DNA of 64,000 nt from Thamnidium elegans. Lineage: Eukaryota; Mucoromycota; Mucoromycetes; Mucorales; Mucoraceae. The DNA is taken from positions 496,001 to 560,000 of the forward strand of contig JAIXMG010000003.1 of NCBI GenBank assembly GCA_025201345.1, read 5' to 3'. The notes below the pieces were generated by a model, which worked only from the letters and a program-made list of their open reading frames with translations, was not told the DNA's origin and searched no databases. The position numbers were made by a program, and so were the translations under genes. This document shows positions 44,545 through 54,753 of the stretch, piece by piece (within the stretch, counting starts at the first letter, position 1; the number at the start of each line of letters is the position of its first letter).

Positions 44545-46495
44545 CTTTCTTAGGGACCACGGTGGACGCCCATAGGGATAGTGAGGATCGGGTACCTGAA
44601 TGTGCTGATGCCTACGATTTACCTATATATATTTACAACGAACCTTCCTTCATATTATTTGCAGACGAACCATTTACTTACTTACCACTCAAAGCTCCAG
44701 TAAAACTTAAAGTGAAAGTACTGTGGTAGACGGGGCTTTATTCTAAAAAAAAAGTCGATCTTCTTGGGACTACGGTCTATTTCTTATTAATGGTAAAATC
44801 GGCCACCTTGGATATTCCCTGGAGTCATACAATATGCCGCGGTACAAGAATAATTGGATCAGTGATTTTGAAGAACTAACCAACATACAAGAAGCCTCAT
44901 CAAATAAACTAATAAATGAACAACTGGCATACGATGTCGAATCTGAAAAGATAGCTTACGAGCTAAGATATGCCCTTTTTAATGAAGATCAAAAATTTGC
45001 TTTTGATACAACTGTACAAAGTGTTGAACATGGAGGAGAAAATGATAATACTGGTTCACCTATCCCCCATACTACTTCCTTTTCTTTGTATGGTTCAGCA
45101 GGCACAGGTAAAACCTTTGTATACAATACTCTTTGCAATTACTTTCGTAGTCAAAAAAAAAAATATTCTTTCTGATGGACGTACGCCCCATTTAGATTCA
45201 AAATACCAATAGAAATCAATGAGACATCTGTTTGTTTTATACAAAAAAAAAAAAAAAAAAAAAGAAAGCTGGCCGAGTTGTTACGAAACACCGCATTGAT
45301 TATTTGGGACAAAGTCCCTATGTAAAACAAGCTATGCTTCGAAGCTGTTGATAGGAGTCTCCAAGATATATGCGACGTTGATCAAATATTTGGTGGTATA
45401 CCTATTGTATTAGGCGATGGCTTTGCCCAAATTCCACCAGTTATCAAAAATGGAAATCGAACCATGATAGTTGATTCTTCTATTAGGAACTCTTTCATCT
45501 GGCAAGAAGTCAAAACCATCCATCTTCGTACCAACATGCGTGTTCGAGGTACATCTTCAAATGATATCCACTTTAAAAAATGGTTGAACCTAATCACCTA
45601 CAATACAAAGTTTCAAAATCAAAAAATTCCTTTTCCAGCTTATATAAATCAGCTACACTCACTGGATGAACTTATCTTCAAAGTGTACCCTCAACAAAAT
45701 CTTGACAACTGGCTGGAAAACCCACAAATCTTTTTTAAATTTGCTATTTTTACTACCCAGAATTCAGTTGTAGACGCTTTGAATGAAAAAGTTCTCAAAT
45801 TGATGCCTGGAGATACAAAAACTTTACTTTCAGCTGATTCTGTTGAAACTTCTGATAAGGTACATCAGATATCTACAGAGTATCTTCAGACTCTCAACCC
45901 TGCTAACTTTCCTCCCGCTAAACTAATTTTAAAAAAAAGTTGTATAATTATGTTACTTAGAAACCTCAATTCCGAAAAAGGTCTATGCAACAGAACAAGG
46001 CTTATTGTAAAAAATATTCTGGCATACACTTTAATAGTTGCAGTAATGCATGAAAATGGATCTGTAAACGAGCAAATTGAAATCATTCCTCGAATTCAGC
46101 TCTCTACTTTAGAGTATGAATACCCTTTCATCCTAACCAGAAAACAGTTTCCTGTCCAGCTTAGCTTTGCTATGGCTATTAACAAACCACAAGGACAGTC
46201 ATTATAAAACATTGGTATCGACCTTCGCAGCCCCGCATTTACTCACGGACAAATTCATGTTGCATTATTAAGATCAACCAACCTAAAAGGAATTCATATC
46301 TTACACCAATTAAAATCCAACCCTAACCCTGAAGACAAAATTGAAAATATTATATATCCCAAACTACTTTTAACATAAATAAATTTATATCTTTTTTAAC
46401 ATTATAAAAACTCATCATCGGGTCAGCATAAAGATGGCGGTTGAGCTCGATAGGGCGACGATGGCTGTGAGAGCGTAGCGAACAGGGCCGGCTAG
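44545..46495 (+). mobile_element. Decayed Helitron-type element
   Basis: Left boundary set by the 46-bp repeat shared with 21974-22019 (CTTTCTTAGGGACC...). It carries a Pif1-like helicase remnant. The right part ends GGGCCGGCTAG at 46485-46495, that is CTAG followed by T, fitting the Helitron CTRR-T rule after a GC-rich stretch (GCCGGC palindrome). The left end lacks the canonical A|TC, so that boundary is less sure. No Rep domain is present, so this is a deleted copy. Confidence 0.55.
44834..46378 (+). pseudogene. Helitron Pif1-like helicase remnant
   Basis: Frame at 44834 (MPRYKNNWISDFEELTNIQE) leads to NEDQKFAFDTTVQSVEHGGE and the Walker A loop FSLYGSAGTGKTFVYNTLCN; a shift near 45165 breaks it. 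The central part holds QIFGGIPIVLGDGFAQIPPV near 45383 and then the 247-codon frame from 45464 (NSFIWQEVKTIHLRTNMRVR, VDALNEKVLKLMPGDT) to SFAMAINKPQGQSL, where a TAA replaces the next codon, and NIGIDLRSPAFTHGQIHVAL continues to 46378. These are SF1B Pif1 motifs. At least two frameshifts and two stops, and loss of the N-terminal Rep nuclease, make it dead. Confidence 0.75.
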
Positions 46496-46629
46496 TAGAG
46501 GTGTACCAAAAATTACCCAAAAAGTCAATTAGTGTTAAGTATTTTTCTGACTTTAAACATACTCTTTATTTAAATACTTTGAAAAAAAACTTCGACAGAA
46601 TGTTGTATACAGTTTCTTAATGAAGTTTG

Positions 46630-46870
46630 GCCAAGAGTTTATGATTTTATAATAGCGAAAGATTGAAACTGCTACCTCTTCTATATCTATTGAAGCTTCT
46701 GACTCTGCTACATTTATTAAAACTTACGTCTCAACTGAGCTATTGAAATTTCCACTTCTACTGCACAAATAGTAAGACCTGAACTAAGACCGCATAACAA
46801 TAAAAATAAGCACATAGACGTCTCAGGAAAAATAATTATTTGCAATCAGTACAATATTTATGGTTTGGCA
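46630..46870 (+). pseudogene. Relic of the repetitive Mucorales protein gene
   Basis: From about 46642, TGATTTTATAATAG followed by CGAAAGATTGAAACTGC matches the acceptor and start of the exon at 48629-48679 (TGATTTTAAAATAG, CAAAAGATTGAAAG), and AGTAAGACCTGAACTAAGACC matches the donor region of that exon. Only this block is preserved. Confidence 0.55.
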
Positions 46871-47359
46871 TATTTGTCTTATTAGGGTTCATATAACCTA
46901 TGCCTTCGCAAAACTCTAGAATTTTTCGAGATGAATGTGAGCCAAATGATGTACATAGTATTGTTTAGAAAACGTTGTATCGTATGTATTTCAATATTTA
47001 GTGTGATAAAGTATTGTTTGGTATCAAATCGGAATGATAAGATAATTTTTATACAAAACAATGCCTTGCAGGTAAACTCCAAAATGCTTTTTAAAAAAAG
47101 ATTACACGTATACTTTATAATGGTTAAAAATGTCTTGTATCAAAAAGAAAAAAGGGGGGGGGTGCAGAAGATGATGCTTTCTGGGCTGTCTATGGCGATT
47201 ATCCATCTATTGTATTATACCTAGGTCTGTTCAGACGGTAAACCCTGAGTTTTGGAGTATCTAGCAATTCCTTAGATGCTGTAGATGCCAGATACAACAG
47301 CAAGGAAGACGATTATGGCAAAGATAATATTGAGGATAATATAATTTTCGCATAGTTAG

Positions 47360-47413
<54 letters not shown>

Positions 47414-48143
47414 CCGAGGCCCGTTATTATGCGTCCCTTCCCTCGTATTTTATACTTAATGAACATGTCTAAGTTGTCACTCGCCAACATGTATCTTTAT
47501 ACAATTACCATATAAAGAGCGTACATCTCAATGTCTAAGAGCATCCACAGCGTTACACTTAAAATCGTCACTACACTTAATAAATGATTAATTCTAGTGA
47601 CTTTCGCTCGCAGCAGTTGCACTAGAATAGTCACTTAATAAATGATCATAAAATAAAATTTAAAAAGTCAGTACATCTAGTGTGCACATTTCATCGACTT
47701 TCTTTTTTCCTTTTCCAAATTTTAATAAATTTTACTTATCAAATGAGCAAGATGGATACCGAGCATTCTTAGCAAAGTGTTGCTTATACAATTTTCATGC
47801 TCCACTTCTCTATCGCGTTCGATCAATATTAATGTTCTGGTTCTTTTCTTCTACTTCTCTCTCCTTTCTCTCCTTTCTCTTCTTCAACGCAGAAAGCGAT
47901 TGATTGTTTTCTTCCTCAATAAGATGATAGATTAGTTTACGGTTGTTCATATCTGTATGCCAAAAGCAAATGCTCACTTATTTTTTGTCCGCTGCGAACT
48001 CATTGTCCACTGCGGATGCTCTAACAACTATAGTTGATACTTGCTTGGGATTCAATACTCCTGAATATGGCAGTTGTGTAACATTAAACATAAAACGCGT
48101 TGTAAAAAAAAAACAAGTGGTGTTTTTCTTCCTTAGTTTCAAT
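46871..48143. other. Intergenic with T49 run
   Basis: Contains a T homopolymer of about 49 (47361-47409), G8 near 47155 and short frames of doubtful value. A weak frame at 47943-48139 precedes the next gene but has no link to it that I can show. Confidence 0.4.
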
Positions 48144-50102
48144 ATGAATAACTTTTTTGACTTAGGCAACTTGAACAATTGCACCTTTGAAAAGTATATT
48201 GAAATACTTGACCCCGAAACTCTTGAAGACGTCAACAATGCCAAGTTACAATACTGCCTCGAATTAGACAAAATCTCCTTATCAGACATTGGAGAAACAG
48301 AAAGGAAAGCAATCGGCCGTTTGAGGAAAGAGGCTAAGGTAATATTAATGTATGTGTCAAAAGTTACTTAGATATTAATTGTGTTATATAGAATTGCAAG
48401 TTTTCGAAGGGAAAAAAAAATGATAGAATTATAATTAAAATTCATTCAATAAAATTGTCAACAGTCCGTCCTCAAGTATTGTTCTAAGTTCTGCTTCTGT
48501 AAGTTAAAACACTACATTACAAGGTCCATATATATATATTAATTTATACTTTATACTTTAGAAAAAGAAGGTAAGATTTTAGAAAAGTTGATAGCAATTT
48601 GAAATTTACTTATATGATTTTAAAATAGCAAAAGATTGAAAGTTCCGTCCCTACTGCTTCCACCTCTTCAACCCAAAAAGTAAGACCATAATTAAGACCA
48701 TGTCTCTGTAGCAAGATAATTAGTTGTATCTTGGTACAATCATAATTATTGTTATATAAAACCTACATCTACTAACTGTAATTTTAGATAATTAGCAGCG
48801 ACAATGATCTGCTTTACCGTGTAGAGTCTGAAGAAGATATCTGGAATTTATGGTATAATTTTGTTAAAGAGTGCAAGAACAATGATAATATGCATAGCTT
48901 CAGGTATTCTAAAAATCGAATTAACATTTACGCGATATTACAAATGATTTTAATCACCCTAATGTAGCCTGGAAAAAATTGGAATTATCCAATGTGGATA
49001 TACCGTAAAAATGAGATCTTGTTTTATTCCTGAGCTATACCCACTACTTGTGGTAAAGCCTACAATTATCGATCCTTGTAAGAATTTGAACGAAAAGTTG
49101 ATTGATGTCTTTGAATCTGAAACTATAAATAATTTCAAGTCTTCCTTAAAGAGATTCAAAAAGGAGAATGTTGAGAATGAAGAAGCAGTCTTTATCAGCA
49201 AGATTTTTAAATTACTTATTAATGGGTCTATGGATGAAAAGAAGTTAAAGTTGATAAATAAGAGGGAGTCTAATCTTTCGTATTATCTGATCTGGCCTTT
49301 AATGGAGGCAGTTAGTAGTAAAGTTTCGTTTGAAGTTGGAGAATACAAATTAGTAGCTATCCATAATGAAATAATTAGAAGAAATGATGATATACTGAAA
49401 AATTTAAATTATAACGCCGACGACTGTCACACTTGTCATATCAACAAAAAGTATATCGAATTGTCTCTTCTTGAGATTTCCAGTAAATTTTCAGAGAAAA
49501 ACGAAGCTAAGTTCACAAAAGACCATGTAAAAGCAGGCTTTGGTGCTTTAGCAATTTTGCAAGAAATTGGTCATATCTTTTGCTTCGGTTCTTTGGAGAC
49601 TTTCTCCTCAATTTTAGTATACTTTGTTCACGTTATGGGTTAGTAATACTACCCTTATTTAGATATACCTCTTTAAATTAATATCAATTATGTATTTAGG
49701 TGACAAGATCCGTTTATGGTCCCTTGAACTTGTTTCAGCTGGTGTCTGTGTTATGGATTTAATTCATACAGCTACAATCCCTACAGAAGTTGATGATGAA
49801 GTAAATTTACGGGAACTTGTCAGATTATTATGGACATTTAGGGTAATACAGAATATTTTATGTGTTTATTATTCGTTCAATTAAATGTAATTTTATTATA
49901 TATTAAGCATGGTCTTGAACTTACCATGGAAAAGGTAAATCAATTGTTCAGAGAACACAAAGCCGTGGAACTTTCTCTGGCGATGGAGAAATCGGATGTC
50001 AATGAAGTAAGCAGGAATAGCATCCCTTCTTCTTTCGAGAAGGGATGCATTCTAAAGATAAAAGGGGATTATATCCCTGGGTATGAAGAGTTACAAGTGT
50101 AA
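48144..50102 (+). CDS. Mucorales repetitive-family protein, multi-exon, function unknown
   Basis: Tentative model, 459 aa: exons 48144-48338, 48562-48570 (9 nt), 48629-48679, 48788-48903, 48968-49638, 49700-49842 and 49908-50102. The phases of all except the micro-exon choice are forced by frame. The N-terminus (MNNFFDLGNLNNCTFEKYIE) has a coiled-coil tail, then a Ser/Thr linker. The conserved core reads NNFKSSLKRFKKENVENEEA, SKIFKLLINGSMDEKKLKLI, NKRESNLSYYLIWPLMEAVS and FEVGEYKLVAIHNEIIRR, followed by HVKAGFGALAILQEIG and LWSLELVSAGVCVMDLIHTA. I recall many copies of this protein across Mucorales genomes; no function is known to me. An alternative 34-nt exon near 48465-48498 would break the frame. 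Copy number and repeats hint at a link with mobile DNA. Confidence 0.6.
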
Positions 50103-51189
50103 TTCCCAGTTCCAGTTTTTTTTTAATTGTAAATAAATATCATCGCAAGTTTAGTTTAGCCATTTCATTATTTATTAAGTATTGATTAAGACTTCAAGGA
50201 CCATCTATCAAAGTCACGATCTCGTTTTCAACTCCTTTGTTACATAAATTACTTAAACTTCAAATACAAAAGCAAGAGCTTGGTTTTTCAATAGCCATTG
50301 GATTTTATTGAAAAAAGGGCCAAATTATTGATTTTTTAAAGACACTTATATCGACTGAAATTATATCATTATATATACGATTCTCAAATAAGCAATAGTA
50401 ATGGATTGTAAAGTCACAGAAGGTTAACGAGAGGTAAAACGTTGTTGCAGATATTATTCATTAGGAATAGTTGACCACCGTACCATAAACGATCTTGACA
50501 TCGTATTCAATTAAACAAACTCAAGCGAAGTAATATTTTACTTGATTGTGATACCAATAAAATTCTGATAGATAATTTCTACGTGTACATTTTGAAAGTA
50601 GTGTTAGTAATTAATTTGACAACAAAACATATTTATAAATATATAAAGAAGATGGCAATATTGGCAGGAGAGGCAGCCGGTCGTAAGGCAACAGTATAAA
50701 TACCACCACCAAAAGAGGACTTGGGGTCATCGCAAGGATAGCAATCAAGCCTCTCACCACCAAGCTGAGCTAGCCGGTCGTTTGAATTTCAAGTCCTTCA
50801 ACAAACGAGGGCATTGGTCATCTTGCAATCAAGCCACCGTCTCACAATAGATGCAAATAAATAATTATGTCAATGCTTTCCTTTAGTTTCCTGTAGTAAA
50901 AAAAGGATGGAGTAAAGAAGCAAATAAATATTTTTTTTTGTAAATCCTGGTCAAATAAAAACTTGATGACAACGCGATTTGTACTTATTTCGTCCCAGCA
51001 GGAGCTGAGTTATAAAAAAAACCCTCTTGATGTATCGGCGTTTCTAAATTTTAGAATGCTTTATACGTTTTCAAAATCAAGCTTTTTTTTCAAATTTACC
51101 TTCCATTTGGTAAAAAGCTCCTCGCAGAATAAGGTATAGCCATATGCTGGTCATCTTGAGGTCACAAAAGTCCTAAAAAACAAAGTCAA
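50103..51189. other. Intergenic with GC-richer repeat block
   Basis: No gene seen. The stretch 50670-50850 is markedly GC-richer than its neighbours and shows an old duplication: AGCCGGTCGT at 50671 and 50767, each followed after 55-65 bp by a GGTCATC ... GCAATCAAGCC block. The rest is AT-rich. Confidence 0.5.
50670..50850. repeat. Diverged tandem duplication, GC-richer than surroundings
   Basis: AGCCGGTCGT ... GGTCATCGCAAGGATAGCAATC followed by AAGCCTCTCACC, then a second AGCCGGTCGT ... GGTCATCTTGCAATCAAGCC with ACCGTCTCAC. Unit about 90-96 bp. No coding frame crosses it. Confidence 0.5.
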
Positions 51190-52000
51190 TTTGGAGGAAG
51201 AGACTGTGAAAGATACTCACGGGTGAAAAAAGCTATTTGACTCAACATAAACAACATACTATCGATCAAGCTGTAAAAAGCTTAACTTCTCAATTTGATT
51301 ACCGTGGATTTTCTCCACCGATTGTCTAAGTTCATGAGAGTGAAGTACAGTTTATCTTTTTTAAAAAAAAATTTACGTCAACTCTGTAGACAGAAATCAC
51401 TAGAGAGAAGATGAAGGAAAAGTACGATCGAGCGATTGAATGGTCATAGACTGACGATTTGGATTTCGAGAGCAACTGCGTATTCATTGATGAGTTAACT
51501 TTCCATATCAACATGAAGCGATCAATGGGTTAGGCGCCAAAAGGTGAGGGGACGGATATCAAAATACCCTTAGTGAGAGTCCAAACTACCACATTTCTGA
51601 GTGTAATCTCATCTTTTGGTGTGATGAATGTGAAGGTAAAACGACTATACGAAGTGCCATCCAGCAAACGGAAGGTGTCAGGCACATCAAATGCTATCAA
51701 AAATACTGGTACAATTACTAGCTATTATTTCAATGTTATCGGATATCATGAACAAGTACGAGTAGTTTAAGAACATTTATCTTGTAATGGAAGGGAGAAC
51801 GACTTCTTCAACCGGACTCTTAATTCAAGGATACAGAAGGATATATGTGACAGCTTTCATTATGACAATCTGAAAAGATTCTGTCATTATACTGCGTCCA
51901 AGTGGCAAGTACTTTATGATAAACCCATAGTGCCTTATACGTATATACTAAAAAATTGTGCCATTATATAATAAAATGTTTTTGGTGTGATAAGAGCGAA
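51190..52000 (+). pseudogene. IS630/Tc1-type transposase remnant (DDE_3)
   Basis: Plus-strand blocks in order: TIDQAVKSLTSQFDYRGFSP, REKMKEKYDRAIEWS, then after stops NCVFIDELTFHINMKRSMG with the first Asp (VFxDExxF), APKGEGTDIKIPLVRVQTTT and NTGTITSYYFNVI. The segment with the second Asp and the Glu is deleted: the frame jumps to RTLNSRIQKDICDSFHYDN and HYTASKWQ at about 51820-51910. Internal stops at two TGG-like positions and this deletion make it dead. The layout matches IS630-type transposases common in Mucorales. No inverted ends were found. Confidence 0.65.
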
Positions 52001-52473
52001 AGGTTAGTTAAACTCAAAAAATTAATATTAGAATATTATAAATCAAAAGATTGAATAGTTTATACACCAGTGGTCTTTTTTACGTATATATACAAACGTA
52101 AAAGGTACATAAGAAATATATTGTACCGATGAAAATCCTTCCACTGTTTACTTTGATTAAACATGCAAACTATACTTTTTAATGTAATATATATTCGTAT
52201 ATATCATTACTACATCTTTTATTTGCAAGTCGTATTTCGTAATCAAATTTTATACAACACTGTTCATCACTCTCTAATTTTTTTTTTCCACGTAACGATC
52301 ATTTATCTTTCTATCATTGATATCCAAATATGGTACTTTGTAATTGGTCTAAAGAAAAAAAAAAGTATTATAGTAGATGTCAAAATGCTTTGACGTATTG
52401 TGGAGGGATCAAGATAGCTACAGAAATAGTTAATACATTTGCTCTTTTTTTTTAAAAAAAAATAAGTATGTAC
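52001..52473. other. Intergenic, AT-rich
   Basis: No gene recognised. Short Tyr/Ile-rich frames look like accidents of AT content. It may hold the 3' end of the small gene at 52474-52620. Confidence 0.4.
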
Positions 52474-52620
52474 CTCGTTAAATATATTGAAATTAACCAC
52501 AGCAGCTGGTTTCTTTTTCGCCTTATTTATATCTTTATCTGAATCTTTATGCGAAATTCTATTTGATTCCTTGTTTAAATCTCTCTTAACATCTTTCCTT
52601 TCAACCTTCTTTTCCTCCAT
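52474..52620 (-). CDS. Small Lys/Asp-rich hypothetical protein, first exon only
   Basis: ATG at 52620, 49 codons (MEEKKVERKDVKRDLNKESN ... KKPAAVVNFNIFNE) ending at a GTACAT donor. Very charged N-terminus. The next exon is not clear: the obvious acceptor CTGTAG near 52421 gives a stop after two codons. It lies only 24 bp after the elongin A stop on the same strand, so it may also be 3' UTR sequence. Low confidence as a gene. Confidence 0.3.
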
Positions 52621-52644
52621 CTAATAAAAAAAAAGTAACATTGA

Positions 52645-52717
52645 TTAAGAAGCTTTCTCCTTTATTATTTCTTCAAGCAAAGTTACCCTTCTCTTTTTCG
52701 CCACTTTTTCAATCTAT

Positions 52718-52759
<42 letters not shown>

Positions 52760-53515
52760 GAGAACGGGTTTATTAATTATAAGGAAAATACGTACGTTGG
52801 TTGTAAGGGGAATAGTAGATCTCGGTGCTATTAAATCTGCAGGTAGTGACTTTTGACTTGGGTATTGTATACGGTTATGTTGATATGCTTTCATTAATTT
52901 GGACGGAGGTTTTGGTGCTCGAATTAAATTGGAAGCGGATGGGGCGTAAAGGAAGTTTTGAGCTACAGAAGGTGCAGCAGTAGATTTTTTTGGCTGTTGA
53001 TAGATGGAAGTGCTAATTAAATTATGTTAGTGCTTATAATGATATTGCAAATATAAAAAGTAAATAAACGTACGCTTTACTTGCTGCTCGTTTTGTTTGT
53101 TGAAATAGTTTACTCATTGTGGATTGCTCTACCAAAAAAAAAGGGAGGTTTAATAAAAAAAAATAGCAGTTGATAGACAATACTTTACTTGCAGATTCAT
53201 ATGAGTGATTTCGAGTGGTGGGAACAATTCCATGTAATACTTTGATAGATCTCGCAGCCTTTTCGTTCTTAATTTTACTGTATTGAGTTGCCACTCTTTC
53301 TTTGATTTCCCTACGTTTTCTTTCCACTTCTTTATGTTGGTTCTATGAAGCATTAATGAAAACTGTGTCACAAAATCATATATTTATAAAAAAAAAAAGG
53401 GGGGGGGGAACTTACGAGATAAAGTTCTCTCCATTCTTTGGGATCTCTATGTAACCCTCTCTCATAATCGTCTCGAATTTCCTTGAATAAAAGGCAATGG
53501 TTTAACCAAAGTTCT

Positions 53516-53546
<31 letters not shown>

Positions 53547-53901
53547 GTTATTCTATTTATCTCTCCCCTTCTTTTTTTTTTCATAACGTTATTACCATCA
53601 GACTCTTCTGCAAGACCCTATTTTTTTTAAAAAAAGGAAATATGTTAGTAAATACCATTGATTTCACTCATTAAAAAACTTACAGGATTAGCACGTTCAA
53701 TACGATATAATTGTTGTGCTGTAGCGTTTCGAAGCGAATTCCTCAACAAACTATACGGTACACAACCAACTTCTGCCAACACTAGAATAAGATAAGGTCA
53801 ACACAAAAACATAAATATTCACTCTGAAACAATCTAATCCTACCATCCAAAGATTTGGTTAATGAATCTTGACAACATCTGACTAAGGATTTCACAGGCA
53901 T
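52645..53901 (-). CDS. ELOA: Elongin A-like protein
   Basis: Largest subunit of the elongin (SIII) complex; stimulates RNA polymerase II elongation and can act in a Cullin-type ubiquitin ligase. Eight exons: 53844-53901, 53684-53781, 53596-53617, 53416-53513, 53189-53342, 53074-53128, 52796-53012 and 52645-52713; all GT-AG, phases agree, 256 aa. A BC-box for elongin C binding is readable at residues 5-14, SLVRCCQDSL. The elongin A domain follows: VLAEVGCVPYSLLRNSL, QLYRIERANP, LAEESDELWLNHC and DPKEWRELYL, then a basic helical part (ERKRREIKERVATQYSKIKN). Fungal elongin A is short, as here; metazoan forms have long N-terminal extensions. One exon is 22 nt. Confidence 0.88.
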
Positions 53902-54151
53902 CTTTTTTGTTCAAGTTTGAGGTGAAAAATATGTATATGAAAAAAAAGTTTATTTTTTCTTGCTTGGATACAACTGTTTATGTAAAACAGCGTCACGAAA
54001 GTAAATGCAGAAAGACAAACCCTGTTCTTTTTAATGGCAATTGTTTTTGCCGATCATTGAGACTGCAGGAATGAAAATACCAATTAGAGCGCATTCCTTC
54101 TTTTATATAGCATAAATTCATATATATGATGATTGCTACTTTCTGTTTAAT

Positions 54152-54361
54152 TCAATCCAATTGAGCCAAAGGGACTTTTTTTTCGACTCCCGTTTTTTTA
54201 TGTTGATAATTCGATACATGGAATTTCAATGGTAAATCAGGATTATACATTATGCCTGTTTTACTTATAATATAACGTTCTAATATAAGACGAAATCCCC
54301 AAAGGATGAAATAAGGTATCCCAAAAAAGGGATGCTTACAATTTAACTCCTCGATTTTCAA
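54152..54361 (-). CDS. Hypothetical 69-aa protein
   Basis: Single frame from ATG 54361 to TAA: MKIEELNCKHPFFGIPYFIL, a hydrophobic/aromatic first half, then RYIISKTGIMYNPDLPLKFH and a Lys-rich end. Composition resembles real protein more than AT noise. I do not recognise it. It sits between the elongin A start and the OPT transporter start, whose transcripts diverge, so it lies in a promoter region; this lowers confidence. Confidence 0.35.
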   Translation of the reverse strand: MKIEELNCKHPFFGIPYFILWGFRLILERYIISKTGIMYNPDLPLKFHVSNYQHKKTGVEKKVPLAQLD

Positions 54362-54453
54362 TCTCTTTGTTCAAATAAATAGAAGTTTACCAATATTCTA
54401 TCTCTTTCCTTTTTTTTATTTCTCTCTTTTTTCTTTAAAAAAAAAAATACTTT

Positions 54454-54715
54454 ATGGAAAATAAAACAATTAAAGATTATGAAAAGAATCAAGATGATCA
54501 AATAATTCATAAAGAAACCTTTGACAATTCTATAGAAAAGCAACATGTAGAACATTTAGAAAATAAATATGGGGAAGAAGATATTGATATACAGGTTGTA
54601 AATGAATTGGCTACTGTACAAGATGATATAACTTTACCTTGCTATACTGTTCGTGTATTTGTTACTGGTATTGTAAGTAGATATTAATTACATACCTACA
54701 AATTTTAAAATTAAC

Positions 54716-54753
<38 letters not shown>

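Noticed and set aside
48465..48498. 34-nt extra exon in the repetitive-family gene
   Set aside because: Splice signals are present but including it shifts the frame and creates a stop.
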